Below, piece by piece: positions 9,801-18,012 of a stretch of DNA of 64,000 nucleotides. The position numbers and the translations under genes were made by a program. Origin of the DNA: Collinsella aerofaciens (lineage in GTDB: Bacteria; Actinomycetota; Coriobacteriia; Coriobacteriales; Coriobacteriaceae). Within the stretch, counting starts at the first letter, position 1. Each line of letters starts with the position of its first letter. The notes beneath the pieces were generated by a model. It did no database searches, was not told the DNA's origin, and saw only the letters and a list, made by a program, of their open reading frames with translations. The DNA lies in NCBI RefSeq assembly GCF_019131995.1, contig NZ_JAHONA010000006.1, positions 1 through 64,000 on the forward strand. Reading direction: 5' to 3'.

Positions 9801-10351
9801 TTGGGGGCATCGGGGTCGACAGTGCCGGCGAGCTTGCGGCGCATGCCCGCCAACTCATCCATGCGCGCGTCCGAAAGATCGGAGAGCGCCTTCATGAGGC
9901 TCGGGCTCGTGGGGACGGGCGCCGGGAAGGGAAAGTTAGGGTTGACCGCTGGTGCGGCGGACGAGGGACGCGCGGCTTGCTTGGGCGCCGCCGTAAACGT
10001 GCGGACCGGCGTGCGCAGCCCCTCGACGGGCTCAATGCCGCTGGCATCCAGGTACGCCAGCGCCGTGGCGATGGCGTGCTTGCACATGCCGGGGTAGCGA
10101 TAGGCAGCGGGGCAATCGCAGTCGTAGTCGATCACCTCGTGCTCGTCCATGTCGAGCGCCACGTGCGTCTTGTACAGGTCACCGCGCGAGCCGCGCACTG
10201 AGCCCTCAACCGTCACGTTTTTGGAGAAGCGCGAGCCGCTGTCCTCGATCGACAGCACGGCGCCGTTGAGCATGAGCGAGCGGCCCTTCATAAAGGTGCC
10301 GCTCAGCGCCGCCTCTTTCCGGAGCGCCTGCACAAACGTCCCCTGCGCCAT
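6887..10351 (-). CDS. SWIM zinc-finger SNF2-family helicase
   Basis: A 1154-residue DNA-dependent ATPase of the SNF2/Rad54-like bacterial type. Order of parts: SWIM zinc finger with CDCP...CKH (about 79-93), a long central region, then helicase N lobe with GILADDMGLGKT (about 717), DEAQ box in VLDEAQYIKN (about 815), LTGTPIENRLSELWS, and C lobe with LISLKAGGVGLNLT and QDQATDRAYRIGQ. Such proteins translocate on duplex DNA and remodel bound proteins; the exact bacterial role is not settled. The ATG at 10351 is preferred over a TTG at 10363 because GGAGG lies 5 nt before it. It is 45 bp from dnaE, which lies upstream in the same direction, so co-transcription is possible. Confidence 0.93.
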   Translation of the reverse strand: MAQGTFVQALRKEAALSGTFMKGRSLMLNGAVLSIEDSGSRFSKNVTVEGSVRGSRGDLYKTHVALDMDEHEVIDYDCDCPAAYRYPGMCKHAIATALAYLDASGIEPVEGLRTPVRTFTAAPKQAARPSSAAPAVNPNFPFPAPVPTSPSLMKALSDLSDARMDELAGMRRKLAGTVDPDAPKAVLEPSLVPYYNPLFADRFSWALELRIRCGSVSYVVKDIDGMAAAYVRGGTFSYGKKLTFLHAPEAFDEVSVRLLDLVVATVVYLSDITSSRSASYDFARSGFVAERQLPLSEHDIVYMLDLLRGRTISFEPAWSRGTTTHRSYEVAVELSPVGEDEASAKQPPLLAAKIAPAAGGSYDLRLPADMYCFVSGDVAYLVDTHRARRADAAFAQHAAPFLSRLLPCRTPVHIAAEQVGEFCRMALPVLREYTDLTAPAVLDTVAPEPSFAMAIGVDDGLVTCKITVSYGDWSADLFSLGAPGSPFEEQRPGVPPRDEIAEFRVMDTAALYFDFYEGGLAFEERDDESLFRLLTEGLSALSELGEVMLSDRLRQISVRPAPKLSVRATVKSNLLDVELGASGLSAADLAIYLDSYKRHQTFARLTSGDIIRLDEGARAAFGLAEDLGVDAVDLLDGVSLPASSTLFVDSMLARTPALEADRDAAFRRTVERLDTLGKMDFTVPASLKATMRGYQVDGYQWLGSLEHLGLGGILADDMGLGKTLQMIAHILARVEAGDIKPTLVVCPASLVYNWTAELERFAPSLDVCAIVGAKAQRRVQIAGVAEHNVAVTSYDLMRRDIDEYVEQDFARAVLDEAQYIKNPLTQVARAAKRLPAGVRFALTGTPIENRLSELWSIFDFLMPGLLGTRESFAKRFESPVEHAEGDSAARLQALVSPFVLRRVKEDVVADLPEKIEDTVMAQLTGEQRKLYLANQDRIAQQVQHREAGEFKKDKLKVLAELTKLRQICCDPRLHYEDYKSGSAKLDTCMELVHGALDGGHRILLFSQFTGMLDIIGKRLAKEDIAFLKLTGASSKESRAKMVAQFQAGEVPVFLISLKAGGVGLNLTAADVVIHYDPWWNVAAQDQATDRAYRIGQQHTVTVYKLIAKDTIEERIMQMQESKRDLVNSVLGGDGISSALFTREDVLALLGGDGR

Positions 10352-10396
10352 CACTTCCTCCAATCTCGCACCGAGTACCTCTCAGCAACGCCGTCC

Positions 10397-13300
10397 CTAG
10401 ATAACCGTCACGCGGCCTTGGTTACCCACAATGGCCTTGGCCTCGGCCAGCAGCGGAATCGAGCGCGCGTTGACCTTGGCAGGCACCTCGGCGCGCAGCA
10501 CGCGCCCGTCCACCTGCTCGATAAAGATCTCCACGCGGTCGCCGCCCGGGTTAGCGGTGAGCACCGTGGCCAGGCGCGCCATATTGCCCTGGCTAAAGCG
10601 GCTGTTGGGCACCATGACCTCAAACACCTTGGGCTTGTTGTTCTCCTCGTTGAGCTCAAGCGGCACGATCTCCTGCGCGATGATCTGGTCGCCGCGGTCA
10701 GAGCGCTCGAGTTTGCCCTTGATGCGCACAAAGGCGTCGGACAGCTGCGCACCGGTCTCGGGATCGACCTCGCCGTACAGGTACCCCTCGGCCTCTTTAT
10801 AGGTCTTGGGGAACACGACGACGGTGGCCTCGCCTTCCATGTCCTCGAGCTGCACGATGCCCATGGGGTCGCCGTTTTTGGTCACGCGCTTGGACACGCT
10901 CGAGACCATGCCGGCCCACCACAGCGCTTTGCCCTCGGGAATCTCCTGGTTGATGGTGCCGCCCGTAGGATTCTGAACTTCGTAGCCGGTGTCGATCTGC
11001 GAGAACGAGAAGTCGCGCGCTTTGCTGAGCGCATACTCAAACGGGCGCAGTGGGTGGTCCGAGACATAGATGCCCAGAACCTCTTTCTCCTGGCTCAGCT
11101 TAAGGTGGCGGTCCCATTCCTGGCCGTCCGGATCGGGCACGCTGACCTCGAAACCCGAGCCCTCAACATCACCAAACATGTCGAAGAACGAGGTCTGGCC
11201 GCTCGCGCGGTCCTTCTGGCGCTTTATCGCGGCGTCGATGATGTTCTCGGGGTTGTTCTTGTCCACAAAGTGCATCATCTGGCGGCGCGGATAGCCCGTG
11301 GAGTCGAAGGCACCTGCCTTGATCAGCGATTCGATCACGCGGCGGTTGGCCTGGCTCGAGTCCACGCGCTCGACAAAGTCGTGCAGCGTCTTAAACGGGC
11401 CGCCCGCCTCGCGCTCGGCGATAATCGCCTGCGCCACGCCGGTGCCCACGCCGCGGATGCCGGCCAGACCAAAGCGCACGCCTTCCTTGGTAGCCGTGAA
11501 CTCGGTGCCGGACTCGTTGACATCTGGCGAAAGCACGGGGATGCCGTCGTGACGGCATGCCGAGACGTAGTGCACGATCTTGTCGGTCTTGCCCGTGTAG
11601 GACGTCAGCACGGCCGCCATGTACTCGTGCGGATAGTGCGCCTTGAGCCATGCCGTCTGCATAACCAGAATGGCGTAGCCGGCGGAGTGCGACTTGTTGA
11701 AGGCGTAGGACGCGAACTCGAGAACATCGTCCCAAATCTTCTGGGCGACCTCGCGCGTGTAGTTGTTCTTGATAGCGCCGTTCATCCAGTGGTCGTAGGT
11801 GGTCTCGTCCGAGCCATCCTCCCAGTGGAGCACCGTCGACGTGAGCAGCTTGATCTTTTTCTTAGCCACGGGCTTACGGATACGCGAGTCCGACTCGCCC
11901 TTGGAGAAGCCGCACATCTCGACGGAGATGAGCATAACCTGCTCCTGGTAGACCATGGTGCCGTAGGTTTCGCCCAGGATGTCGTCCAGACGGTCGTCGT
12001 AGGAGACGGCCGGCTCCTTGCCGTTCATACGGTTGATGTAGGACGAGACCATGCCGGCGCCTAGCGGGCCCGGACGGTACAGGGCGATCAATGCCACGAC
12101 GTGCTTGTACTCTGTGGGCTTCATGTTCTTGATCGTGGCCGTCATGCCGGCGGACTCGACCTGGAAGACGCCGGCGGTGTGACCGGAGCCCATGAGCTTA
12201 AAGATCTCGGGGTCGTCAAAGGGAATCTCTTCCTCTTTGATGTCGATGCCGAAGTTCTTTTTGATGTTTGCCTTGGCCTTGGAGATAACCGTCAGCGTGC
12301 GCAGGCCCAGGAAGTCCATCTTGAGCAGGCCCATGTCGGCAACGGTATGGCCCTCGTACTGGGTAATCTCGACGCCGCCCTTGGTGTCGAGCTTGGTGGG
12401 CACGTGCTCGTTGACGGGGTCACGGCAGATCAGAACGGCGCACGCGTGCACGCCCTCGCCACGGGTGAGGCCCTCGATCGAGAGCGCCGTGTCGATGATG
12501 CGGCGGGCGTCGTCGTCCTTTTTATAGGCCTCGGCAAAATCGGGGTTAAACAGATCCTCTTTGCCGGGTTGTTTGTCGAGCACCTGCTTGAGCTTGACCT
12601 TGGGGTCGCTCGAGACCATCTTGGACAGGCGCTGGCCCATGTAGACCGGGTAGTCCAGGACGCGCGCGGCGTCGTTGATGGCCTGCTTGGCCTTAATGGT
12701 CGAGTAGGTGATGACGTGGGTGACCTTCTCGGGGCCGTAGAGCTGGCGAACGTGCTCCACGACCTCGAGGCGCCGCTCATCGTCGAAGTCCATATCGATA
12801 TCGGGCATCTCGGTACGCTGCGGGGACAGGAACCTCTCGAACATCAGGCCGTTTTCGAGCGGGTCGAACGCGGTGATGTTCATGGCGTAGGCGACGATAG
12901 CGCCGGCGGCCGAGCCACGGCCGGGGCCGACGCCGATGCCGTTGTCCTTGGCCCATTGCACGTACTCGGCGACGATCAAAAAGTAGGCGGCAAAGCCCTT
13001 GTCGCAGATGACCTTGTATTCGTACTCAAAGCGCTCTTTGATGTTGACGCCACCGATCTCGCGCGTGGCCCAGTCGTCACCGTAGTGCTGGCGCAGGCCC
13101 TTCTCGCACTCGCGGCGGAACTGGCTCTCGTGCGTCTCGCCGGGATCGAGCAGCGGGAAGCGCGGCAGGATGATGGAGTCCCAGTCGAGCTCCACGTAGC
13201 ACTTGTCGGCGATCTCGAGCGTGTTGTCGCAGGCCTCGGGGCAATACGGGAACATCGCCCGCATCTCCTCCTCGGTCTTCATGTAAAACTCCGAGCCGGT

Positions 13301-14200
13301 CATACGCATGCGGTTGGGGTCGTCGACCTTGGCGTTCATACCGATGCACATGATGACGTCCTGCACGGGGGCGTCCTCGCGGCGCAGGTAATGGAAGTCG
13401 TTGGTGGCGATGACCTTGACACCCACCTGCTTGGCGATATCGATGAGCGTGCGGTCCATCTGCTCGTCGGTCAGGCCGTTATCGGTGGTAATGCCGTGTT
13501 CCTGGATCTCGATATAAAAGTCGCCGGGGTCGAAGGTATCGCGGAAGGTCTCGGCCCACTTGATGGCGCCCTCCATGTCACCGCGGTCGATGTACTTGGG
13601 AATGATGCCGGCGATGCAGGCGCTCGTGCAAATCATGCCCTTGGCATGACGGCGCAGGTTGTCGAGCGTCACGCGCGGCTTGTAGTAAAAGCCCTGCACG
13701 GCGGCCTCGGAGACCGTCTGCATCAGGTTGACGTAGCCCTCCTGGTCCTTGGCCAGAAGGATCATGTGGTAGAGCTCGGGTTTATGGTCGCGGGCGAGCG
13801 TCTCGTCCGGCGTAAAGTAAACCTCGCAGCCAAAGATGGGCTTGATGACCAGGGGCGGCTTAAGCTCGTCGATGTTGCCCTTCTCGTCCCACATGGCCAT
13901 GTCCTTGACGTACTGGGCGTGCTCGCGCGGGTTTGCCTCGGGGTCGGGCTCCACCAGCTCGTCGCGGCGGTCCTTTTCCAAGAAGGCCTTGTCGTGGCTC
14001 CACGTTTTGTACTCGGGCGTGTTGTGGTTGACGGCGTCGCAGGCCAGCGCCAGGTCGGGCACGCCATACATGTAGCCGTGGTCGGTAATGGCCACGGCGG
14101 GCATGCCAAGCTCAACGGCGCGGTTGACCATATCCTGGATACGGGTTGCGCCGTCGAGCATGGAGAAAACAGTGTGATTGTGCAGATGGACGAATGCCAT
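10397..14200 (-). CDS. dnaE: DNA polymerase III subunit alpha
   Basis: Replicative polymerase catalytic subunit, about 1267 residues. The N-terminal PHP domain starts FVHLHNHTVFSMLDG and keeps many metal-binding His/Asp residues. The polymerase core has GPGRGSAAGAIVAYA and the palm motif PDIDMDFDDERR (about 466). Helix-hairpin-helix and OB-fold regions (GMVSSVSKRVTKNGDPMGIVQLED) follow at the C-terminus. It is of the DnaE type, since no exonuclease domain is inserted in the PHP domain. The ATG at 14200 has GGAG 8 nt upstream. It is likely co-transcribed with the SNF2 helicase. Confidence 0.98.
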   Translation of the reverse strand: MAFVHLHNHTVFSMLDGATRIQDMVNRAVELGMPAVAITDHGYMYGVPDLALACDAVNHNTPEYKTWSHDKAFLEKDRRDELVEPDPEANPREHAQYVKDMAMWDEKGNIDELKPPLVIKPIFGCEVYFTPDETLARDHKPELYHMILLAKDQEGYVNLMQTVSEAAVQGFYYKPRVTLDNLRRHAKGMICTSACIAGIIPKYIDRGDMEGAIKWAETFRDTFDPGDFYIEIQEHGITTDNGLTDEQMDRTLIDIAKQVGVKVIATNDFHYLRREDAPVQDVIMCIGMNAKVDDPNRMRMTGSEFYMKTEEEMRAMFPYCPEACDNTLEIADKCYVELDWDSIILPRFPLLDPGETHESQFRRECEKGLRQHYGDDWATREIGGVNIKERFEYEYKVICDKGFAAYFLIVAEYVQWAKDNGIGVGPGRGSAAGAIVAYAMNITAFDPLENGLMFERFLSPQRTEMPDIDMDFDDERRLEVVEHVRQLYGPEKVTHVITYSTIKAKQAINDAARVLDYPVYMGQRLSKMVSSDPKVKLKQVLDKQPGKEDLFNPDFAEAYKKDDDARRIIDTALSIEGLTRGEGVHACAVLICRDPVNEHVPTKLDTKGGVEITQYEGHTVADMGLLKMDFLGLRTLTVISKAKANIKKNFGIDIKEEEIPFDDPEIFKLMGSGHTAGVFQVESAGMTATIKNMKPTEYKHVVALIALYRPGPLGAGMVSSYINRMNGKEPAVSYDDRLDDILGETYGTMVYQEQVMLISVEMCGFSKGESDSRIRKPVAKKKIKLLTSTVLHWEDGSDETTYDHWMNGAIKNNYTREVAQKIWDDVLEFASYAFNKSHSAGYAILVMQTAWLKAHYPHEYMAAVLTSYTGKTDKIVHYVSACRHDGIPVLSPDVNESGTEFTATKEGVRFGLAGIRGVGTGVAQAIIAEREAGGPFKTLHDFVERVDSSQANRRVIESLIKAGAFDSTGYPRRQMMHFVDKNNPENIIDAAIKRQKDRASGQTSFFDMFGDVEGSGFEVSVPDPDGQEWDRHLKLSQEKEVLGIYVSDHPLRPFEYALSKARDFSFSQIDTGYEVQNPTGGTINQEIPEGKALWWAGMVSSVSKRVTKNGDPMGIVQLEDMEGEATVVVFPKTYKEAEGYLYGEVDPETGAQLSDAFVRIKGKLERSDRGDQIIAQEIVPLELNEENNKPKVFEVMVPNSRFSQGNMARLATVLTANPGGDRVEIFIEQVDGRVLRAEVPAKVNARSIPLLAEAKAIVGNQGRVTVI

Positions 14201-14301
14201 GTGATGAGCTCCGATGCGGGTTCGTGTTCTGACTGAACGATTTTACCCCACGGCACGGACAGCACCCGAACCTAGCCAAACCCACACGGCTCCTCTTGCA
14301 G

Positions 14302-14364
14302 TTGCGGTGAAATAGTTCCCGCTTGGGCCATCTGGGCCGCAATACAGGAACTATTCCACCGCAA
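14302..14364. repeat. 18-bp inverted repeat with GCGGTGAAATAG motif
   Basis: Arms 14302-14319 (TTGCGGTGAAATAGTTCC) and 14347-14364 pair over 18 bp with one mismatch around a 27-nt loop. It lies between the addA stop and dnaE on the minus strand and could end addA transcription, though no U-run follows. The 12-mer GCGGTGAAATAG recurs at 45584 in another palindrome. Confidence 0.65.
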
Positions 14365-14376
14365 GTTATCTGAGAG

Positions 14377-17300
14377 CTAGAGATTGTAGGTGACCACTTG
14401 AGGTTCGGCGGGTTCGACGAAGAGAGTCGGATCGGCCTGTTCCACGCGGACGAACTTGACGGTCACGGCCTCAAAGCCCGCCTTGTGCAGAACATCAGCG
14501 TAGACGCGCGCCTGCAGGGCGTGCTTCTCCTGCAGCTGTTCCGGCGTCTCGTCCGGCGTGCCGCCCGTCTTGTAGTCGATGACCAGTGCCCGCGACGGAT
14601 CGGCCGGGTTCGTCGCCAAAGCGTCGATGGCGCCCTCGGCATATGCACCGTAGCGAGCGATGTCCTCGTCCTCGCAGCCCAGCGAAAAGAACGGCACCTC
14701 GGCGCGAACACACGGCCACGCGAGCAGGTCGGCACGAACAGCCGACTTGAGCCAGCGGTCCAGGGCAACGTCGAAGCGTTCGCGCTGCTCCGGCGTCAGG
14801 CGCCACAGGCGCGCCAGCGCATCGGCACGCGCGGCGGGCAGCGCATCGGCACCCATCTCGATGAGCCACTGGCAGGCAGCGTGGAAGGCCGAGCCCAGCG
14901 CCATGGGGTTGCCGGCGGGCTCAACGGCGGCCACGTCTGCATCCGTCATCTCCGAGCCATCCGACTCTGCATCATCGCCGGACTCGTCCATGGGCACGCG
15001 CGCCTCGGCAGCACGGTCCTCGGACTCGGCATGTAGCGCCGCGGCAATTGACGAGTAGCTGTACGAATCGCGCTCCGGATACGGGCAGGTGCCCATGCGC
15101 ACGCCCGCCGCCTGGGGATACACGAGCTCAAACGCATCGGGATCGGGGTCGGCAGGACCGGGGACGATTGTACTGGCCGAATCGTCGGCAGTATCTGTAT
15201 CGACATCGCCGCGAACAAGCCTGCCCTCGGCATCCAGCGAAGCGTTGGCCTCAAACGCCTGCTCGCCAAAGATAAAGTTCGCAAGCGAAATGAGCTCGTA
15301 GTCGCCCGGCCGGGAGTTGTCGAACACCAGGCGGTCGGCATCGAGCTGCGGCATGTCCAGAGCGTCGGTCGGCAAAATACGGCGCAGCACGTCATAGGTC
15401 AGATCGGTCTCGACGTCGAAGGTCGGCGCCGTCACCTTGCCACGGCTCACGCCGGCATCCATCGCCAAGATCACCAGCTCGCGCGCACGCGTCATGGCGA
15501 CATAGAGCAAACGAGCCCGCTCTTCGAGCGAAAGCTGCAGGTCGTCGTTGCGCAGGCGAGCAAATGCCTCGGCGGGAGAACCCGTCGCGCAGACGTCCTC
15601 CATGAGCTCCGGCGGCAGCCACAGCGACGTGCCCTTGCCCTTAAACGCATGCTCAAACTGCTTTTTAACGTCGTCGCCCTTCACAAAGGTTCCGTCGGCG
15701 AGCTTAACGCCGTCGAAGCGTGCCGGCAGCGCCACGACCTGCGCTCCGCCCTCGACGCGACCCATCTGTGCCGCACCCGAGGACTTACGCACGCCAAAGC
15801 ACTCGGCGACCGCCACGACCGGATATTCCAGACCCTTGGAGGCATGCACCGTCATGATGCGCACCGCGCCGTCGCCCTCCTCGTTGAGGGCACCCGGGGC
15901 TTCCTTGCCCGCTAGGAAGCGATCGAAGGCAAGCGCGATGGAACGCGGCGAGTTGCCGAACTCGGCCTCCGCCTCGGCCACAGCGTCGAGCGCCTTGAGC
16001 ACGTTGGCGGCAATGGCCTTGCCCTCGGGGCCACGCTGCGCCAGACGCACGAACCAGCCCGAAGCGTTGACCACGTCGCGTGCGATGGCGGCGAACGAAT
16101 CGCGGCCCACGCGACGAAGCGCATACCGCAGCACCTCGCGGGCGCGCGTCACGAGCGGCAAGTCTTGCAAACCCGGCACATCGGAATCGCTCATGATGCC
16201 CACGTCGATATTCCGGCGCGAGGTCTCCCCCGTCTCGCTATCGAGCTTGGTCGCCAGCGCCAAAAACTCCTGGGCGCCCAGCGCAAACATCGGCGAGGCG
16301 AGCAGCGGCATAAGGCCCTGCGCCGTATCGGCCGGATTGGCGAGCGCACAAACCAGGGCGCGCACCGTCTGCACCTCGGCAGCCTGCGCAAAGACCGAGC
16401 CGCCTGCGATAACACAGTCGAGCCCCTGGTCGCGGAAGGCCTGTGCGTAGACGTCTGCGTTGGTCATGCGGCCCAGCAGCAGCACCATGCCGCCCTGGGG
16501 CTGGCCGGCATCGGCAAGCGCGCGGAATCGCTCGGCGATCGCACGGGCCTTGGCCTGTGTGCGCTCCTGCGTGCTGCCGCCGGCAACAAAGAGGGCCTGG
16601 CGACGCGAGGCGTCTGCCACCAGCGTGTCCTTGCGGCCGTCGCTCGCCTCAAGGTCCAAAAAGCCCTGCATCAGGCCGCCGTCATCGCCGTCGAAGACGC
16701 GTGCCACGTAACGCAACACCTCGTCATGGCTGCGGAAGTTGCGCACGAGCTTGACGAGCTCGCCGGCGGGGGCGTCAGTCACGGCAGTCGCCTCGGGCGC
16801 GGCAGACGAGCCCACCTTGCGCTCCTGGCGACGGAACACCTCGACCTCAGCGCCGCGGAAGCGATAGATCGACTGCTGCGCATCGCCCACGGTACACAGC
16901 GCACGCTCCCCCGCGCCGGTCAGGTAACGGATCAGGTCGACCTGCATCTGGTCGGTATCCTGGAACTCGTCGATCATGACCATCTTAAAGCGGCCCTCGT
17001 ATGCCGCTCGGATGGCTGGGTAATCGCGCAGGGCCTCGTAGGCCATACGCAGCAAGTCGTTGTTGTCGAGGGCGGACTGGGCAGCCTTCAGTACGCGATA
17101 CTCGGCCTCTACAGAGCGGGCCAAGCCCACCAGTGCATCGAGCGCGGGACCACCGCAGGCCAGCACGATATTGATAAATGCATCGGCGGCCTCGGCCTTG
17201 AGCAGCTCGACCTGCTCCTTAGGGAATGCCTTGCTCGCGCGCGGCATGGTGCACGACATCATGAGTCGCGCCGCATCGGCCATGGTCTTGCCGCTGGCCT

Positions 17301-18009
17301 CGAATGCATCGATGGCATCGAGCGCCATCTGTGCCTTCTCGGTCGCGGCCTTGCTTACGCCCAGCGCCGCGCGATAGGCATCGGCAAGTGCCGAGGTATC
17401 GGCCTGGCCGCGCGCCACGCGCACGTCGTCCATACCGCCCGGCAGCTGGCTCGAGAGCTCCAGCAGCTCGCGCACCAGGCCCTTGATGGTGGTGCCGGCG
17501 CCAAAGGGGCCGCCCTCGCCCGCCATGGGATACCAGGCGTAGAGGGCCTTGAGCGATGCCGCGAGCTCGGGGGCGGCATCGGGCGCCGTCGCGCGGGCCA
17601 GCACATGCTCAACAGCCTGGTCCATAAGCTCGTCGGTATCGGTGAGCACCGTGAACTCGGGGTCGATGCCCAGCTCCAGCGCATGCGCGCGCAGGATGCG
17701 CGAACACATGCCGTGAATGGTCGAGATCCACGCATCGTCGACGGTCAGAGCCTCCTCGTCCATGCCCTCGTCGATGAGCGCGCGGCGCACGCGGTCACGG
17801 ATCTCGGCCGCGGCATCTTTGGTAAAGGTAATGGCGAGCACCTGGTCCAGATGCTCAACGAACGGACCAGACTCGGGCGAGAGCGCGTAGACGATGCGGC
17901 GCGTAAGGGTAAAGGTCTTGCCCGAACCGGCGCCCGCCGAGACAAACAGCGGACGGTCGAGCGTTTTGACGATCCGCAGCTGTTGCGGCATCAAAGTCGA
18001 AAGATCCAT
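14377..18009 (-). CDS. addA: AddA-like helicase-nuclease (UvrD superfamily)
   Basis: A 1210-residue ATP-dependent helicase/nuclease subunit that would process double-strand DNA ends for recombination. UvrD-type motifs in order: Walker A VSAGAGSGKTFTLTRR (23-38), ITFTKDAAAEIRDRV, MIDEFQDTDQMQ (motif II), the QQSIYRFRGAEV motif and LLYVAMTRARELV (motif VI). The C-terminal PD-(D/E)XK nuclease domain shows ALVIDYKTGG near residue 1145. The ATG at 18009 follows the addB-like stop by 3 nt, so the pair is one operon. The symbol reflects architecture and pairing; strict AddA versus AdnB-type classification was not tested. Confidence 0.88.
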   Translation of the reverse strand: MDLSTLMPQQLRIVKTLDRPLFVSAGAGSGKTFTLTRRIVYALSPESGPFVEHLDQVLAITFTKDAAAEIRDRVRRALIDEGMDEEALTVDDAWISTIHGMCSRILRAHALELGIDPEFTVLTDTDELMDQAVEHVLARATAPDAAPELAASLKALYAWYPMAGEGGPFGAGTTIKGLVRELLELSSQLPGGMDDVRVARGQADTSALADAYRAALGVSKAATEKAQMALDAIDAFEASGKTMADAARLMMSCTMPRASKAFPKEQVELLKAEAADAFINIVLACGGPALDALVGLARSVEAEYRVLKAAQSALDNNDLLRMAYEALRDYPAIRAAYEGRFKMVMIDEFQDTDQMQVDLIRYLTGAGERALCTVGDAQQSIYRFRGAEVEVFRRQERKVGSSAAPEATAVTDAPAGELVKLVRNFRSHDEVLRYVARVFDGDDGGLMQGFLDLEASDGRKDTLVADASRRQALFVAGGSTQERTQAKARAIAERFRALADAGQPQGGMVLLLGRMTNADVYAQAFRDQGLDCVIAGGSVFAQAAEVQTVRALVCALANPADTAQGLMPLLASPMFALGAQEFLALATKLDSETGETSRRNIDVGIMSDSDVPGLQDLPLVTRAREVLRYALRRVGRDSFAAIARDVVNASGWFVRLAQRGPEGKAIAANVLKALDAVAEAEAEFGNSPRSIALAFDRFLAGKEAPGALNEEGDGAVRIMTVHASKGLEYPVVAVAECFGVRKSSGAAQMGRVEGGAQVVALPARFDGVKLADGTFVKGDDVKKQFEHAFKGKGTSLWLPPELMEDVCATGSPAEAFARLRNDDLQLSLEERARLLYVAMTRARELVILAMDAGVSRGKVTAPTFDVETDLTYDVLRRILPTDALDMPQLDADRLVFDNSRPGDYELISLANFIFGEQAFEANASLDAEGRLVRGDVDTDTADDSASTIVPGPADPDPDAFELVYPQAAGVRMGTCPYPERDSYSYSSIAAALHAESEDRAAEARVPMDESGDDAESDGSEMTDADVAAVEPAGNPMALGSAFHAACQWLIEMGADALPAARADALARLWRLTPEQRERFDVALDRWLKSAVRADLLAWPCVRAEVPFFSLGCEDEDIARYGAYAEGAIDALATNPADPSRALVIDYKTGGTPDETPEQLQEKHALQARVYADVLHKAGFEAVTVKFVRVEQADPTLFVEPAEPQVVTYNL

Positions 18010-18012
18010 GGT

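Noticed and set aside
12101-14236. A 711-codon plus-strand open frame opposite dnaE
   Set aside because: Shadow of dnaE caused by codon bias; the product shows no family signature.
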